A DNA stretch of 64,000 nucleotides, taken from Bedellia somnulentella. Lineage: Eukaryota > Arthropoda > Insecta > Lepidoptera > Bedelliidae. Where the stretch lies: NCBI GenBank assembly GCA_963576735.1, contig OY755187.1:13082001-13146000 (forward strand), in the 5' to 3' direction. The notes beneath the pieces are model-generated. The model did not search any database. It was not told where the DNA came from and saw nothing but the letters and a program-made list of their open reading frames with translations. Made by a program: the position numbers and the translations under genes. Of this stretch, positions 23,302 through 34,492 are shown one piece after another. Position 1 is the stretch's first letter, and every line of letters begins with the position of its first letter.

Positions 23302-23529
23302 ACTGCCAGCTCAGAAGACATTTTAGATTGGTGGAGGACGCATGAGACAGGGTATCCGATTTTATCGAAAATGGCCCGTGATTTTCTCTCAATACCTGCA
23401 ACTTCAGTACCTGCTGAGAGGTTATTTTCTAAAGCATCATTAGTAATTAGAAAACATAGAAATAGGTTAAGTGATGAGTCAGCCAGATGGTTACTTTGTA
23501 TTAAATCTTGGTCAAAAAAATTGATATAA
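23302..23529 (+). pseudogene. hAT transposase C-terminal dimerisation domain
   Basis: Reading from 23317 gives DILDWWRTHETGYPILSKMA, then RDFLSIPATSVPAERLFSKA, then a conserved RLSDESARWLL and a TAA at 23527-23529. This is the hAT family dimerisation signature (W-W, A-T-S-V-P-A-E-R-L-F-S). A TGA at 23299-23301 blocks the frame upstream. A possible splice acceptor (ccagctcag) lies at about 23306-23314, so this was probably the 3' exon of the transposase. Confidence 0.85.
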
Positions 23530-24159
23530 AGTACTTAATGATAAAGCTGTTGATTTGTGTTGTATTTAATTTTTTATTTAAACAAATGATAAATCGTTAA
23601 ACTCTTTTATTAAATTTCTTATAAGTTGAGGGTTCAATCTCTTTTTAGACAGATAAGTATTGTTCTTTAAAATACAGTCAAGTTATTGTAATTAATTTGT
23701 TTTTTACATGTTTTAGCAAATGTAAGCTTATAAATCATAAATGTTTATTAAGAAACAGTTACTTCCATGGAAAACGACATATAGGTCAGTTGATTTTTCG
23801 AATTTCTTATCAAATCTTCAGTTATTTATTAATCTGCTTGATCTTTACTATGGCTATATTCATTCAAGCTCACAATGTTCCAATTCTAATACGTTTTTCT
23901 AGGATTTAAAGTAAACTTTAATAAATAGTAATAGACTAATAGGTAATTGCAAGACTTGCAAGACTCTTGCTGCAAGAGCGCAAGACCAAGACCAAGACCA
24001 AGACCAAAACCAGGTGTATTGGCGCAAGACCAAGACCAAGACTGGCTAAGTCTCGTCTTGTTCTTGCGTTTGGGCAACACTAATACTAATAGATACATTC
24101 ATGGCCAGAAAATCTGTGTTATTTTCAAATGATAGGTAATATACATACTTGCATATACT

Positions 24160-24262
24160 AACGGCTCTAAATCCCTAGAAGGGGCAACCAGAGTTTCAGA
24201 ACAAGCAATTCCTCAGTTGGAAGTCAAGTAGCGAAAAGATTATAAAATAAAGGTAAGAAGAA
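24160..24262 (-). mobile_element. SINE2 fragment
   Basis: Minus-strand 3' half: ggctctaaatccctagaagg, aattcctcagttggaagtca, gattataaaataaagg. Head absent. Confidence 0.55.
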
Positions 24263-24696
24263 TACAAAATAAATCGCGATACCAAAAAGTTTTAGTTACA
24301 TAATATGATTACTGGACATAGCTACAACCGAACCATACAGCCGAATGGCCTCATATATTCACTATATTCTCACTACCATAAGGAATCCAGAGGTTTTTAT
24401 TTATCAGTGTAAGGTGTCCTCGGCAGTAAATATGATTGTTGTTAAACCGTGAACCGAAGAAAATATATCTTATATTTGATAGTTTTATGTTTACATATAT
24501 ACCATATACCATAGTCACAGTGAAAAAAATAATATGTATTAACATACGTCATGTTCAGCATAAAATTATATTTGCCCAGCACAACTACAGAGGCAATATG
24601 GGTATTCTTCGACATTTGTTTTATTTATAAAGCTTATAATCATTTTGTATGCAAATTTTATGTAAAAATACTGTTATTAGTTAGAAATAAGTGTGC
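24263..24696. other. spacer, no supported gene
   Basis: AT-rich, overlapping short frames on both strands, none recognisable. Confidence 0.4.
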
Positions 24697-25993
24697 AATC
24701 TATACTTATAATAAATCTGTAGAGAGGTCAATTCTGTACATGAAATATATTTTCAAAATAACTATCAGGGGTGTGCAATGCATTCAGTAAAATTTTTGTC
24801 TGTCTGTCGGTTTGTATGTTCCTTATGGAAACAAAAACTACTCAAAGGTTTTTTACGAAACTTGGCACAATTATTTTTCATACTCCTGGGCAAGTTATAG
24901 TATACTTTCCAGCAGAGTAGTGAAGGGGAATTTTGGGAAATTTTAGAAAACGGGAGAAGTTACTCCATTTTTTAGCTTCCGTCGCAACTCGCATGTGCAG
25001 CCTTAATGGTTAAACTTACATAGAAATCATGTATGACGGAAATATTTTTCATAAAATTTCCCGTAACAGTATATTTCTATCTTTTATGGTTGACTCACAA
25101 TAGAAATAAAATAAAAAATAAAAATAAAATGCATTTATTTACAAGAAACATGAGTAGAATTGTTGACAAATAAATTATATACGTGCTTTACATGTTCTGC
25201 CAAAGACCGGCGTGTAAATATTAAGTTGTAATATGGTTTTACATTTATATGACACATTGTAATAAATTAAAAAATATTTAACAAATAATTTTGAAATTAT
25301 TGTTTTAAAAAGACGAAACAAACAAACATTCAATTCACGTGCTTTGTCAATAAGTATAAATAATAAAAAGAGGATATTATTAATAAAATGTCATATGCCT
25401 ATATTTTTTTAAATGTCACAATTATTTAAGAAGTCATTCACTTTATAAAAACAATTTTCAATCAGATAATTAAATAACACATGTAACTCCTGATAGCTTA
25501 GCAGTTCAGAGCATTCTGATTATATTTGTTTACTTTTACGTTTATAATACTCTCATTCATCCCTAATTTAGAAATGGTTACATTATTACCTATTCAATAA
25601 AAAAAACATAAAAATCGGTAGAGAAACACCGAAATTATACATGAAATAAGCCATCGCGCCCGTGACCAAAACCAAATCTTTACTAGTTTACATATTACAT
25701 ACTAGATGGCGCCAGTAATTGCATCCTACATCACGTAATGATTTCTTTTTTAGATTGTTATAAATACTTCATAGCGTTTTATTCAAAACTTTGCTAATAA
25801 AGGGAAATACTGAACCGTTCATAAAAGCGCATTTAAAAATCACCAAACTACACTGTTCAGGGAGTGCTATAAATTTAATAAATTGAAAACATTGCGCTAA
25901 TTTTCAAAAAGCTTGAGTAGTGACTGAAAAAAGAAACCTAAGATATTTAAAAAACAACGCTTCCCGCGCGAAGCTGGGCCGCTCCACTAGTAT
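24697..25993 (+). mobile_element. Helitron-like non-autonomous element (H2) with internal insertion
   Basis: Starts tctatacttataataaatct and has a tctgtctgtcggtttgtatg run. From 24947 it parallels copy H1 and ends gcgaagctgggccgctccac then tagt. Compared with H1, about 415 bp (25103-25519) are inserted. The insert begins with an A-rich block like a reversed poly(A) tail, which suggests a minus-strand retroelement fragment. Confidence 0.5.
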
Positions 25994-26856
25994 TTCATAT
26001 TTATTTTAAAACTCACAAATTTCTACTTCTAATTGACTTTAATCCCCAAAGGAGAAGAAGACCTAGTGCTATTTTTAGCCCACACCAGCCACAGCCAATA
26101 AATCGCCACATATTACAAATTGCGGGAAACACAAATTAAAATAAGATGTCATAAACACATAGGCCTTGTTTAGTGGTTATTGTAAACCTTCTCAGTTCAA
26201 ACTGATTGGGAATGGGAATCCAATTATAATAATTGATAATCTTTTGCCGACTGCTTACGTAGCGATATATTTTTTATTTCCTGTTATTTCATTGCTGAAA
26301 TTGAGTCGGGTTTTATGAAATGTTAATATTGAAACCTTTATGAGCAATTATCAATTTGTTAGTGGTATTTTTTTTATGTTAACGGCGTAATTTTCATCTC
26401 AAATAATTTTTATTTGACTTGAAGTCAAACGATAACTTGAACATAATCTTTTTGAACAGAAATAGACCGCCTCTACAGCCATTTGATGGAATCCCAAATA
26501 TTATATTGACTATGTTAGTGCTACATTTTTATTTGAATCATAATTTAGGTTCTTTCTAACTTGACAAATATTTATGATTGTTCAAAATTCATTAAAATCC
26601 AAATTTGTCCTTATTTGAATGCAAAACCTATTACTAAAAGCATGTGAGCTTTTAAATTAAACTTTGTAATCCTAATCACCATTAAATCCTGTCAGTCCAT
26701 TTGCTTTGTAGCTTTTGGGCGTTTGACAATCTAAAGTGGTAATGGGAAGCCGACTTTGTCAACTCACCCTCATCAAGGATAATGGAGGTATGCTGGTTAA
26801 ATTTAAGGAAAAGCCATTAAATTTGGAATTTACTACTAAACCTACTCAAACTGCAG
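25994..26856. other. spacer, no supported gene
   Basis: AT-rich. A faint SINE2-like trace occurs at about 26040-26100 (gaagacctagtgctattttt). No coding frame supported. Confidence 0.4.
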
Positions 26857-28500
26857 TTTTTTTTTTATCAAAACACATAGTTGACATTTATTTATTTAAA
26901 ACATTTAGTTGTTGTCGTCCTACGGCAGGCACCCCACTGGTGCACAGGGTCTGCACAAGCTCCCGCCACGCCTTCCTGTCTGCCGCGACTTCCCTGGCCG
27001 TACTCCAACTCAGTCCCGCCGCTCGCAGCTCGCTCTCCACGCTCCGGCGCCAAGTGTGTACGGGACGGCCGCGGGCTCGCTTTCCGTCCGGTGGTTTCCA
27101 CTCGAATGCGATGCTGGCGTTTATGGTCCCTCTTCGAAATGTGTGCCCCATCCACCTCCATTTTCTCAGTGCGATGTCAGTCACAACTGGAGTCTGCTGG
27201 CATTGGTTCCACAGGTCCACGTTCCGGATTGTCATTGGCCAGTAAATGCGGAGGATTGACCTCAGGGACTTGTTGACGAAGACTTGGAGCTTATTCGTCA
27301 GCGATTTTGACACTCTCCACGTTTCACAGCCAAACAGCAGACAGATTTCACCACGGATTCGAAGAGGGAGATCTTTACTCGACGGGAAAGGACATTTGAC
27401 TCCCAGACAGGTCTCAGTTGGGCAAAGACCGCGTTTGCCTTCCGTATCCTGCTTTCAACATCCTCGTCTGCACCTCCTTGACACGTAATAACACTACCGA
27501 GGTAAACAAACTTACGAGCGGATTCTAAGGGGGTATCTTGAAGCTTCAATGGTTCTGTCGTTGAAGGATTTATCCGTATGTCAACTGTTTTGCGTTTATT
27601 AATTCGCAGGCCCATGACTTCTGCTTGCTTTCTAAGGCTCTCAAGTTTGGCTTCTAAATGGGCTAGAGTTGGTGAGATTAACACAAATGTCGTCTGCGTA
27701 GTCCAAGTCTTCTAAGACAAAAGCGCCCCACTTCACACCTCGAGGTGTTTGGGTGACCGCTCTCATGACGTCGTCCAACAGAATAATGAAGAGAAACGGT
27801 GATAAGAGGCATCCTTGCTTGACGCCCGCAGAGATGCATATTGGTGTTCCCAGCTCCTTTTCATGAATCACCCGGCATGTGCTACCTTCGTACAGGGCGC
27901 GGATTATATCAATACACTGCGGGGTGCCCCTACGACTAAGGCTGGACCACAACGCGCCCCAGTTCACAGTGTCGAAGGCTTTTTCGAAATCGACGAATGC
28001 CAGCAGTAGTTCCGACTGCCATTCGACACACTGCTCGATCAGTATGCGCAAGGTGTTAGTGTGGCCTGTGCAGGAGCGTCCGGAGCGGAAACCGGCTTGT
28101 TCTTCCCTCAGCGTCTCAGCTGTTGCTGGTGCGGTGCGGTTGAGCAGAATCTTCGCTAGAACTTTTGCGGCGGAAGGTAGTAGTGTAATGCCGCGCCAGT
28201 TATCACATCGCGTTAAATCACCCTTCTTAGGAACTTTCACCAGAAGGGCTTGTTTCCATTCATCGGGAACTTGTCCAGTCTCCCAAATGTGGGTAAGAAG
28301 GGGATACAGCAGTGAAGCAGATGTAGCAGCATCGGCTCTCAGCATATCCACGTGCACATTGTCGACTCCTGGCGCTTTCCCAGGTTTCAGAGACTTCACT
28401 GCTGATAAAGTTTCATCAAATGAGGGAGGTGCTGTCGCAATGTCTAATACAGTGTCTGGTGAGCTAGTGCTGGTTTCATGAGAGTCTGGCGTCTGGTGGC
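26857..28500 (-). mobile_element. RTE-type LINE, 5' truncated and frameshifted
   Basis: Minus-strand element whose 3' end is an A-rich tail, seen as the T-run at about 26857-26866. It encodes most of an RT and C-terminal domain but no endonuclease, so it is 5' truncated at about 28500. A second tiny 3' fragment of the same family lies at 59500-59555, recognised by tggtgcacagggcctacc. Confidence 0.8.
26888..28460 (-). pseudogene. RTE reverse transcriptase, two frameshifts
   Basis: Reading down from about 28460: SLKPGKAPGVDNVHVDML (RT 0-1), WRGITLLPSAAKVLAKILL, EEQAGFRSGRSC, LAFVDFEKAFDTVNW, SAGVKQGCLLSPFLF and the catalytic LDYADDIC. A frameshift near 27690 moves to 27298-27684 (MGLRINKRKTVDIR, FVYLGSVITCQGG). 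A second shift near 27320 moves to 26888-27313, where WRVSKSLTNKL continues into a C-terminal RWRWMGHTFRRG and RARGRPVHTW domain with a terminal Asp-Arg-x-x-Trp motif. FVDFEKAFD and the C-terminal GRPxxTW pattern fit RTE/BovB-like elements. The breaks mean no intact protein. Confidence 0.82.
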
Positions 28501-28540
28501 ATTTAGTAGTTCGAAGTAAATATATAGTACGAAGTAGTGC

Positions 28541-28790
28541 TGTGTAGTGTCGGCTTAAAATAGCACTACCCCATTTCTTCCGGTGGGTGTACGTAAAAGG
28601 CGACTAACGGTATTGGGGCTTATAAGGAATATTTGGGCGATGCGGTTGGAGACCCATCACCAATAACCTTTATTTCACCATCTTTTCCCCACGCAACTTC
28701 CAAAAGTGGCTGAGGAATTTCTAATTCCTGAGCTCTGGCTACCCCTTCTATGAGGGATTTATAGCCGTGAGTATATGTATTGTATGTATG
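28541..28790 (+). mobile_element. SINE2, near-complete copy
   Basis: Has all SINE2 blocks in order: gtgtagtgtcggcttaaaat, agcactaccccatttcttcc, gatgcggttggagacccatc, ccaaaagtggctgagg, ctctggctaccccttct and gccgtgagtatatgtat with a (TATG)n tail. Repeated gttcgaagtaaa near 28509 and 28796 may be its target duplication. Confidence 0.8.
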
Positions 28791-31138
28791 TTTGTTCGAA
28801 GTAAAGTAGTTCACTATTTTATGCCAACAACAAATATCTGACTACAACCTAAAAGCCAAACACCATAGTTAGTAAAAAAAATATGAATATTTTAAAATAA
28901 TAGGAAATTAAATATTATAAGAGAAAAGAGGAAAAGCAATTAAAGAAGAATACAAAAAACCTTTTGAACATATTTTTTAGTGTCAAAATAATCCCAGAAT
29001 CGGCTCATGCTCGAATAATCTCTTGATTTAGACTCATTTCCGTCCTTCTGTTTTGCCCTCAACTTGCAAGCCTTAAAAAATTTGAAAGGTAAATTCCCAA
29101 TCAATTTCCTTTTCTTTAGTGAACCAAAATCACTAATGTCAAAGTATATTTCTAGAACCAAAGTGACAAGAGAGAAATAGATGCAACATGAATATTAATT
29201 TCTTAGCATATTAGTCTCTTACCTCTCATATAGATTCGATGGTAAAATAAAGCACAAATGGAACTTTGAAGTCTCGAACAGTTAAAGTTACTTAGTAGAT
29301 ACTCCTAGCAGGTACCGTATATCGAAATAGTTGACTAAATAATTTAAATAGTACTAGCACATTGTTTGAGTAGAACTCCAGTGAACGCTTTGCACTACAA
29401 TGTTTGCAGGAAATCCTTCGAGTTACTCAAGTATATACCCATTCTGCGTGCTACATATTCATGGTATATATATTATTATCTACGGAGTATTGGTATAAAC
29501 TTGCACTAACTCGTTTCTCAATACAACTGTAGTAAATGACTTAGGGTTTTGAAGCTTTATAATTTTGTATTTTGCACCAGCATTGCAACCATAAAGCGTT
29601 TAGTGACGCAAAGTTATTTTAACTCCTCGTGATATGTACGTACCTACATAATATAATATTATTACATAATTAATTAACTATACCTCGTTCTTTTTTTGTC
29701 TATTATTTTGTTTGTCAATATTTTATTTGTGGCGATTTGTTAAAAGCATTGGACTATCTATCTTACCTCTATATTGTATACTTTTGTCTGTAAATCTTCC
29801 TAAGAAAATAAAATAATAAATAAATGATCGTTGGACAATTTGGCTTGAGACCAATAACCAACAATATATTTTATTTTTAGCTTTATCAGTTTTCTAACCA
29901 TGTTCATTCATATGTACCCTAAATACCTGCCTACTTATACTCAAGAAGCCTTCATATATTTTCTGAAGTTGAGATTTAAATTGTGGTAAAGAATAGTTGA
30001 TCATATTTATAATCACGTCTGAACTAGCCACCTAGTCCCAATCTCTCAATTTAATGTTCTCTAAGCCGAACGCACGTGGCCAATCCAAAAAGCTTCTCAC
30101 GTGTCTAGTTCATATATTCCTAGAATAAAATCATTTTGAAGCATCATAACTTAGTGAAAAGGTGTCTCAAGAACAATTCATTCCGTTTCTACTTACGATC
30201 CCTATTATCCAATTTAGATGTTACCAATATTGGATTCTAGGTTTATTTAATTTAGTCAAGAAAAGGTCTTGTAGAAAGCGTGTAAAGTATCAAGTGAGAA
30301 CGTTCTTATTTTACAGTGTACGCAGGTGCGAGCATCAAACGAAATAAAATATCTTTTTATGATGGATAAGACAATTACATTTTTTTTAAATTCAATATAT
30401 TTTATCCAAATATTGGTCATTGATATTTGAGACATGTTATCGCCGTGACATTACAGCCAGATCTGTGGATCTGAAAGCTCGCAGCTTAACACACTGTGAC
30501 CGCAAACAAGGTATACTCAATTGCATGTTGACACAGTACCTACTTCGTTACATATTAAACAGTATGTTTCATATTACTCGGATAGTAAAATACAATACCT
30601 AAGAATGGATGAACTAATAAAGTAAGAAAGGTTCGGCTGTATCTTACGATGAGAAAGTTGACAGTAATTTGGTATGAGCTTAATTTGATCTTCCTAAATC
30701 CTTCTAAAAGCAATATTAGATTTGACCGAACGTACAAACGAACTAAAAATATATATTTAAAAACTAAAGCCCGACTACTTAAAAAGAGGTCAAGACCAAA
30801 GGCAACAGAAACAATTTCAGTTATGCATACACCTAATAATGGTCACGGTAGAGCGGTGGTCGAAACTTTTAATTTTATTCTCTACTCATCCGTTGGTGTA
30901 CTTGAATAATTTTTAGAAATTTGAGAAAGTGCAGCCTTCTCCGAAACCTTTTTGGCTGATTTCCAAATTGAAGTATATATATAAATAGACGTAACGTATA
31001 AATAGACGTTTTATATTGCACAATCACATTATTAATCGTGATGTCATGAAAACTATGGTGATTCTGAAAGTTATTGCTTATCACTAGTGTAGTTTTGGAT
31101 TTTTAGATTTCTGTCGAGAGCAGATTTGGAAGCTTAAT
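28791..31138. other. long AT-rich spacer
   Basis: No gene supported in about 2.3 kb. A weak SINE2-like remnant sits at about 29830-29890 (gagaccaataaccaacaat). Frames at 28940-29161 minus, 30162-30347 plus and 30649-30909 plus lack family motifs. Confidence 0.45.
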
Positions 31139-31235
31139 TGTGAAGAAAATTGTAAAATAAAGGATGCTTGCTTGGGTCTTCTGCCACGTTCCCCCCAATC
31201 ACTTGAAAAGCCCCATCACCCTTATTCGCGTAATA
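31139..31235 (-). mobile_element. SINE2 fragment
   Basis: Minus-strand piece with gaaaattgtaaaataaagga and cacttgaaaagccccatcac. Confidence 0.5.
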
Positions 31236-31377
31236 AATAAGTTGTATTATAAGAAAAGCAAATATAAGGTACAAGAATCTGCAAATAATAAAGCAGAAAT
31301 ATTTCACATTTAATCTCATTATGGGTAATAAAACTAAATATTTAATTAAAAGGATAGAACAATAGTCTAAAAAGGAT

Positions 31378-32016
31378 CAAAGAAAAAGGGATCTACAGAG
31401 CTAGTGTGGATGGTAATGTTAGTAGAGGACGACCACGGAGAACACATAACATAACATAAACATAAACGTTCACGCCGAATATCCCCGAAGGGTACTAATA
31501 CTTCTGAACATGACGTGACTTTGTCACCTGGTGTTCTGAGTACCCACGTTTTGCATAGACAGTGTACTCACGTGATAGGGGGCAGGCCTATCGCCGTTTT
31601 GTACGAATACACTGTCACATGTCTAAGTACAACTCAGCCATGTGGGTTTCCTCACGATGTTTTCCCTCACCGTTAACAACCATGATAAATTAACCACACA
31701 TACATATGTGTATGTCAATAAAAAGACATCTTTTAGAAAAGACAAATTGCTGTAGGCCCGATCCAGGATTTGAACACTAGTCGTTTGCACGACAACCGAG
31801 TGTTCACACACACTTGGACCAAATTGAGACTGTGCTCAAAAAGGCTGGCGTCCGAAGTATGAAGAATAAAAGAGCATGCAGGAAAAGATTGATGGATGTA
31901 AACGAAGCTAGAGAGGTTTGTCAGGATCGTACGAATTGGCGATCAATAGTCTCTGCCTACCCCAATGGGAACTAATGGCGTGAGTATATGTATGTATGTA
32001 TGTATGTATGTATGGA
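31378..32016 (+). mobile_element. 15-kb-family LINE 3' fragment split by SINE1
   Basis: The first part (31378-31445) encodes IYRASVDGNVSRGRPRRT. After a minus-strand SINE1 (31446-31806) the frame resumes at cacttggaccaaattgagac and runs to SAYPNGN plus a (TATG)n tail ending near 32016. The SINE therefore inserted after the LINE did. Confidence 0.85.
31446..31806 (-). mobile_element. SINE1 copy nested in LINE
   Basis: Tail cataacataac at 31446, body with the blocks gcaggcctatcgccgttttg and gccatgtgggtttcctcacg, and a tRNA-like head with B-box ggatttgaacactag near 31770. A short acaca/cacac repeat at the junction may be the target duplication. Confidence 0.8.
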
Positions 32017-32337
32017 ACAATAGTCTCTGCAATGCAAAAGAGCTCCAAATAACAACGTTATGAACTTTGATAGCACTTTTATAGAAGAATTACTTTTTCT
32101 CGAAATTAACATCCAAATTAAACAAGCCAGAGATATTTGCTAGGGTTCGGAAAAATAACTGTTTTAATTTGCATTCTTGGAAAAATGTATATATTAAAGA
32201 GCTATTAAAATAAATAACAACGTTAATGTATAGAAATCTCTTAAAATATGAGTGCTAGCTCAGACACCATTTAACCTCTTTCTCATAGATAAAATTCAAG
32301 TAACTTATTTTTTATACCTATACATATTAAGTTATAT
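32017..32337. other. spacer, no supported gene
   Basis: AT-rich, nothing recognised. Confidence 0.4.
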
Positions 32338-32510
32338 ATACGGCCATAAATCCCAAAAGGGGTAGCCAGAGCTTCAGAGCTAGAATCTCCTTAGCCTCAT
32401 TTTGAAGTTGATAGGACAAGGACAAGATAGTAGATGAATTTTTAATTCCTTAGCTCTGGCTACCCTTCTAGGGACTTACAGTCGTGAGTATATGTATGTA
32501 TGTATGTATT
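32338..32510. mobile_element. two SINE2 3' ends, tail-out inverted pair
   Basis: 32338-32430 is a minus-strand SINE2 3' half (acggccataaatcccaaaag, ggtagccagagcttcag). 32431-32510 is a plus-strand 3' half (tccttagctctggctaccc, gtgagtatatgtatgtatg). The two halves meet head to head, giving an imperfect inverted pair. Confidence 0.65.
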
Positions 32511-32703
32511 AAGTGCTACACAGCATAACTATATTACACTATACTAAATATCGTTCTCGATGTGAGGAGTTGACCCTGGCTTATTTTGTTTCTTCCAGTG
32601 TTCGGTAGTATGCAACGCAAGTGAGAAGATTAGTTATTCCGTTTTTAGTTTAAATACAACTTTTAGATTTTGAATTTTTTTGCAGCAAGAAATTGACGCG
32701 TAC

Positions 32704-33137
32704 ATATCGTCGCCGTAGAAGTCAAGGGAGCCAAGCCACAAATTTAGACAAAATGAGTTACTTACGCCAAATTATTCTTTAAAGTATCAAAAATGCTATG
32801 GTAAAAGGATTTGGGTCTAAAAATATATTCGTTTCAGTTATTTAAAATTGCCAATTGTCCACTGCGAAATATGTAGAATCCTTCAAATTATATAGAGTGG
32901 TCAATGGTACTAACACACAATATCTTTGGAAGTATAACTGTTTTGCAATTGTTTTTTTGGTCTTTATTGAAATACATAATTTAATAAGTATGTGTTAAAG
33001 TTTCAAATAATGATCATGAAATGCAAAAATAATACGTAGGAAATAACGTCGCAAATTGCATCACAATTGTTTGCGCGCCATTTTCTCGAATAACTTATTT
33101 TGTGGACTGGTTCCCTTGACTTCTACGGCGACGATAT
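32704..33137. mobile_element. 434-bp MITE
   Basis: Ends are inverted repeats of at least 26 bp: left ATATCGTCGCCGTAGAAGTC, right the same on the other strand. Similarity continues inward as aagggagcca / aagggaacca and agttact / agttatt. The flanks are TA-rich, so a TA or TATA target is possible but cannot be proved here. No coding capacity. Confidence 0.75.
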
Positions 33138-33730
33138 ATTCTCTCTTTTTCATGAATATCGATCATTCCAAACGGTAATGTTACATCGCATTCATCTTTT
33201 CATGCGGGAGCATAAACTACTTATCACATTATTACAAATCCGGTGGTGCCTTTAGTTTCGTCACAATTCAATCGTTAGGACCTGTGTTCATATTAAATCC
33301 CAAACGGTCGATATGGTGTGCATTGTTCTCTATGGAATATAAATGTACAAAGTTCACATTTAATATTGCCAGCTTGAGAAGCTTGTAAGCGTCATGTAAG
33401 AAAAAAACTGTTAGAATGCTGTTTCGTAGATGATCTTTCCAAATACAGTCACATTTCAGAATTATATATTAAAATAAAAGGTGAAGAAAATCGACGACAT
33501 TATTTCACTATACTATTGTAGACTACACCCACATTTAATTTCGGCCATTTAAAGTATTTTGAGTAAACTAACTGAAGACCATCATCAACTATCCTTAATT
33601 TACAAAATTTTCCTCGTTTAATTTCCAAAGGCTGTAGAATTTTTGACTAACTTAAGAAGGAAAACTGAACTTACATACGTGGGAAAATAAAATAAAACAA
33701 AATAAATAACGAATGAATAATGAATAAATA
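33138..33730. other. spacer with a decayed SINE2 trace
   Basis: At about 33535-33650, acttccaaaggctg-like sequence (aatttccaaaggctgtagaa) and atcatcaactatccttaatt suggest an old plus-strand SINE2. Otherwise AT-rich with no gene. Confidence 0.4.
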
Positions 33731-33747
33731 TAGGAAAGAAAACTTTC

Positions 33748-33822
33748 AACACAGGCGGGAATCGAACCCGCGACCTCGGGTATACGCCCCCGTCGTCGCT
33801 CTGCCAATTGAGCTACCGTGTC
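33748..33822 (-). tRNA. tRNA-like module (pseudo-tRNA)
   Basis: As at 10211, but with a 3-nt duplication (cgtcgtcg) that lengthens the anticodon-stem region, and a changed acceptor end (aacacagg). Confidence 0.45.
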
Positions 33823-34058
33823 AATGGCTGCCAGCGCGAAATTCATCTATCCTATATTTCTTTTACAAGTTCAAGTAGTATTTGCGTTTCCTACCTCCAA
33901 ATTTTTACTAGTTCGGAAGGCCACTTGCCTATCTTTTCAGGTAGAATGCAAATGTTGAAACGCCCAACTATCATGTAATTTAAATCTTTATGTTCATAAA
34001 AACCTCATAAGGGTATTATAACTAATGAAAAAAGAATGAATAAAGGAAAAATAAAATC

Positions 34059-34130
34059 GACACAGGCGGGAATCGAACCCGCGACCTCGGGTATACGCCC
34101 CCGTCGCTCTGCCAATTGAGCTACCGTGTC
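34059..34130 (-). tRNA. tRNA-like module (pseudo-tRNA)
   Basis: Acceptor GACACGG/CTGTGTC, D-arm GCTC/GAGC and T-arm GCGGG/CCCGC are all intact. One base shorter in the D-loop than the copy at 10211. Anticodon loop still irregular. Confidence 0.5.
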
Positions 34131-34303
34131 AATGGCTGCCAGCGCGAAATCGCGGGTTCGATTCCCGCCTGTGTCGAAATTTTTATTTCCTTTATTTATT
34201 GGTAATAATCCCCACATGAGGTTTTCATGAACAAAAAGATTAAATATACATAACGATTTAGGTATGATCTTGGCTACTAACCAACATACATATATATAAT
34301 TAA

Positions 34304-34492
34304 AAATTCCTCAGCCTCTTTTGGAAACTTGAGTGGGGAAAAGATGGTAAAATAAAGTATTTTGGTGATGGGTCTCCAACCGCATCGCCCAAAAATCCTT
34401 TAAAAGCCCCAATACCGTTAGTCGCCTCTTACGTACACCCACCGGAAGAAATGGGGTAGTGTTATTCTAAGCCGACACTACACAGCTACTAA
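34304..34492 (-). mobile_element. SINE2, 3'-truncated copy
   Basis: Minus strand from aaaaattcctcagcctcttt through gatgggtctccaaccgcatc and gtcgcctcttacgtacaccc to gccgacactacacagct. The (TATG)n tail end is lost. Confidence 0.75.

Larger units (their letters stand above)
21739..24082 (+). mobile_element. internally deleted BED-type hAT transposon
   Basis: A perfect 8-bp target duplication ATACTAAT (21731-21738 and 24083-24090) flanks terminal inverted repeats TAGTGTTGCCCAAA. An 8-bp duplication is the hAT hallmark. Both subterminal regions carry many copies of a caagacc / ggtcttg motif, likely transposase-binding sites. Inside are a BED-finger exon (22492-22827) and a C-terminal dimerisation exon (23302-23529). 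The RNase H-like catalytic core is missing, so the copy should not be autonomous. Confidence 0.9.
33731..34250. mobile_element. tRNA-bearing palindromic element, copy B (compound)
   Basis: Two minus-strand tRNA-like modules (33748-33822 and 34059-34130) are separated by a 230-bp spacer homologous to 10845-10990 of copy A. After the second module comes an inverted return of the T-arm and acceptor sequence (about 34148-34177), then the constant tail ggtaataatccccacatgag. The return arm is shorter than in copy A. No target duplication could be fixed. Confidence 0.65.

Noticed and set aside
23947..24132. Arg/Pro/Lys repeat protein frame
   Set aside because: It is produced by the caagacc repeats of the hAT right subterminal region.
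26736..27276. Plus-strand frames of 116-169 aa
   Set aside because: They run antisense to the RTE LINE C-terminal region, whose minus-strand reading gives recognisable motifs.
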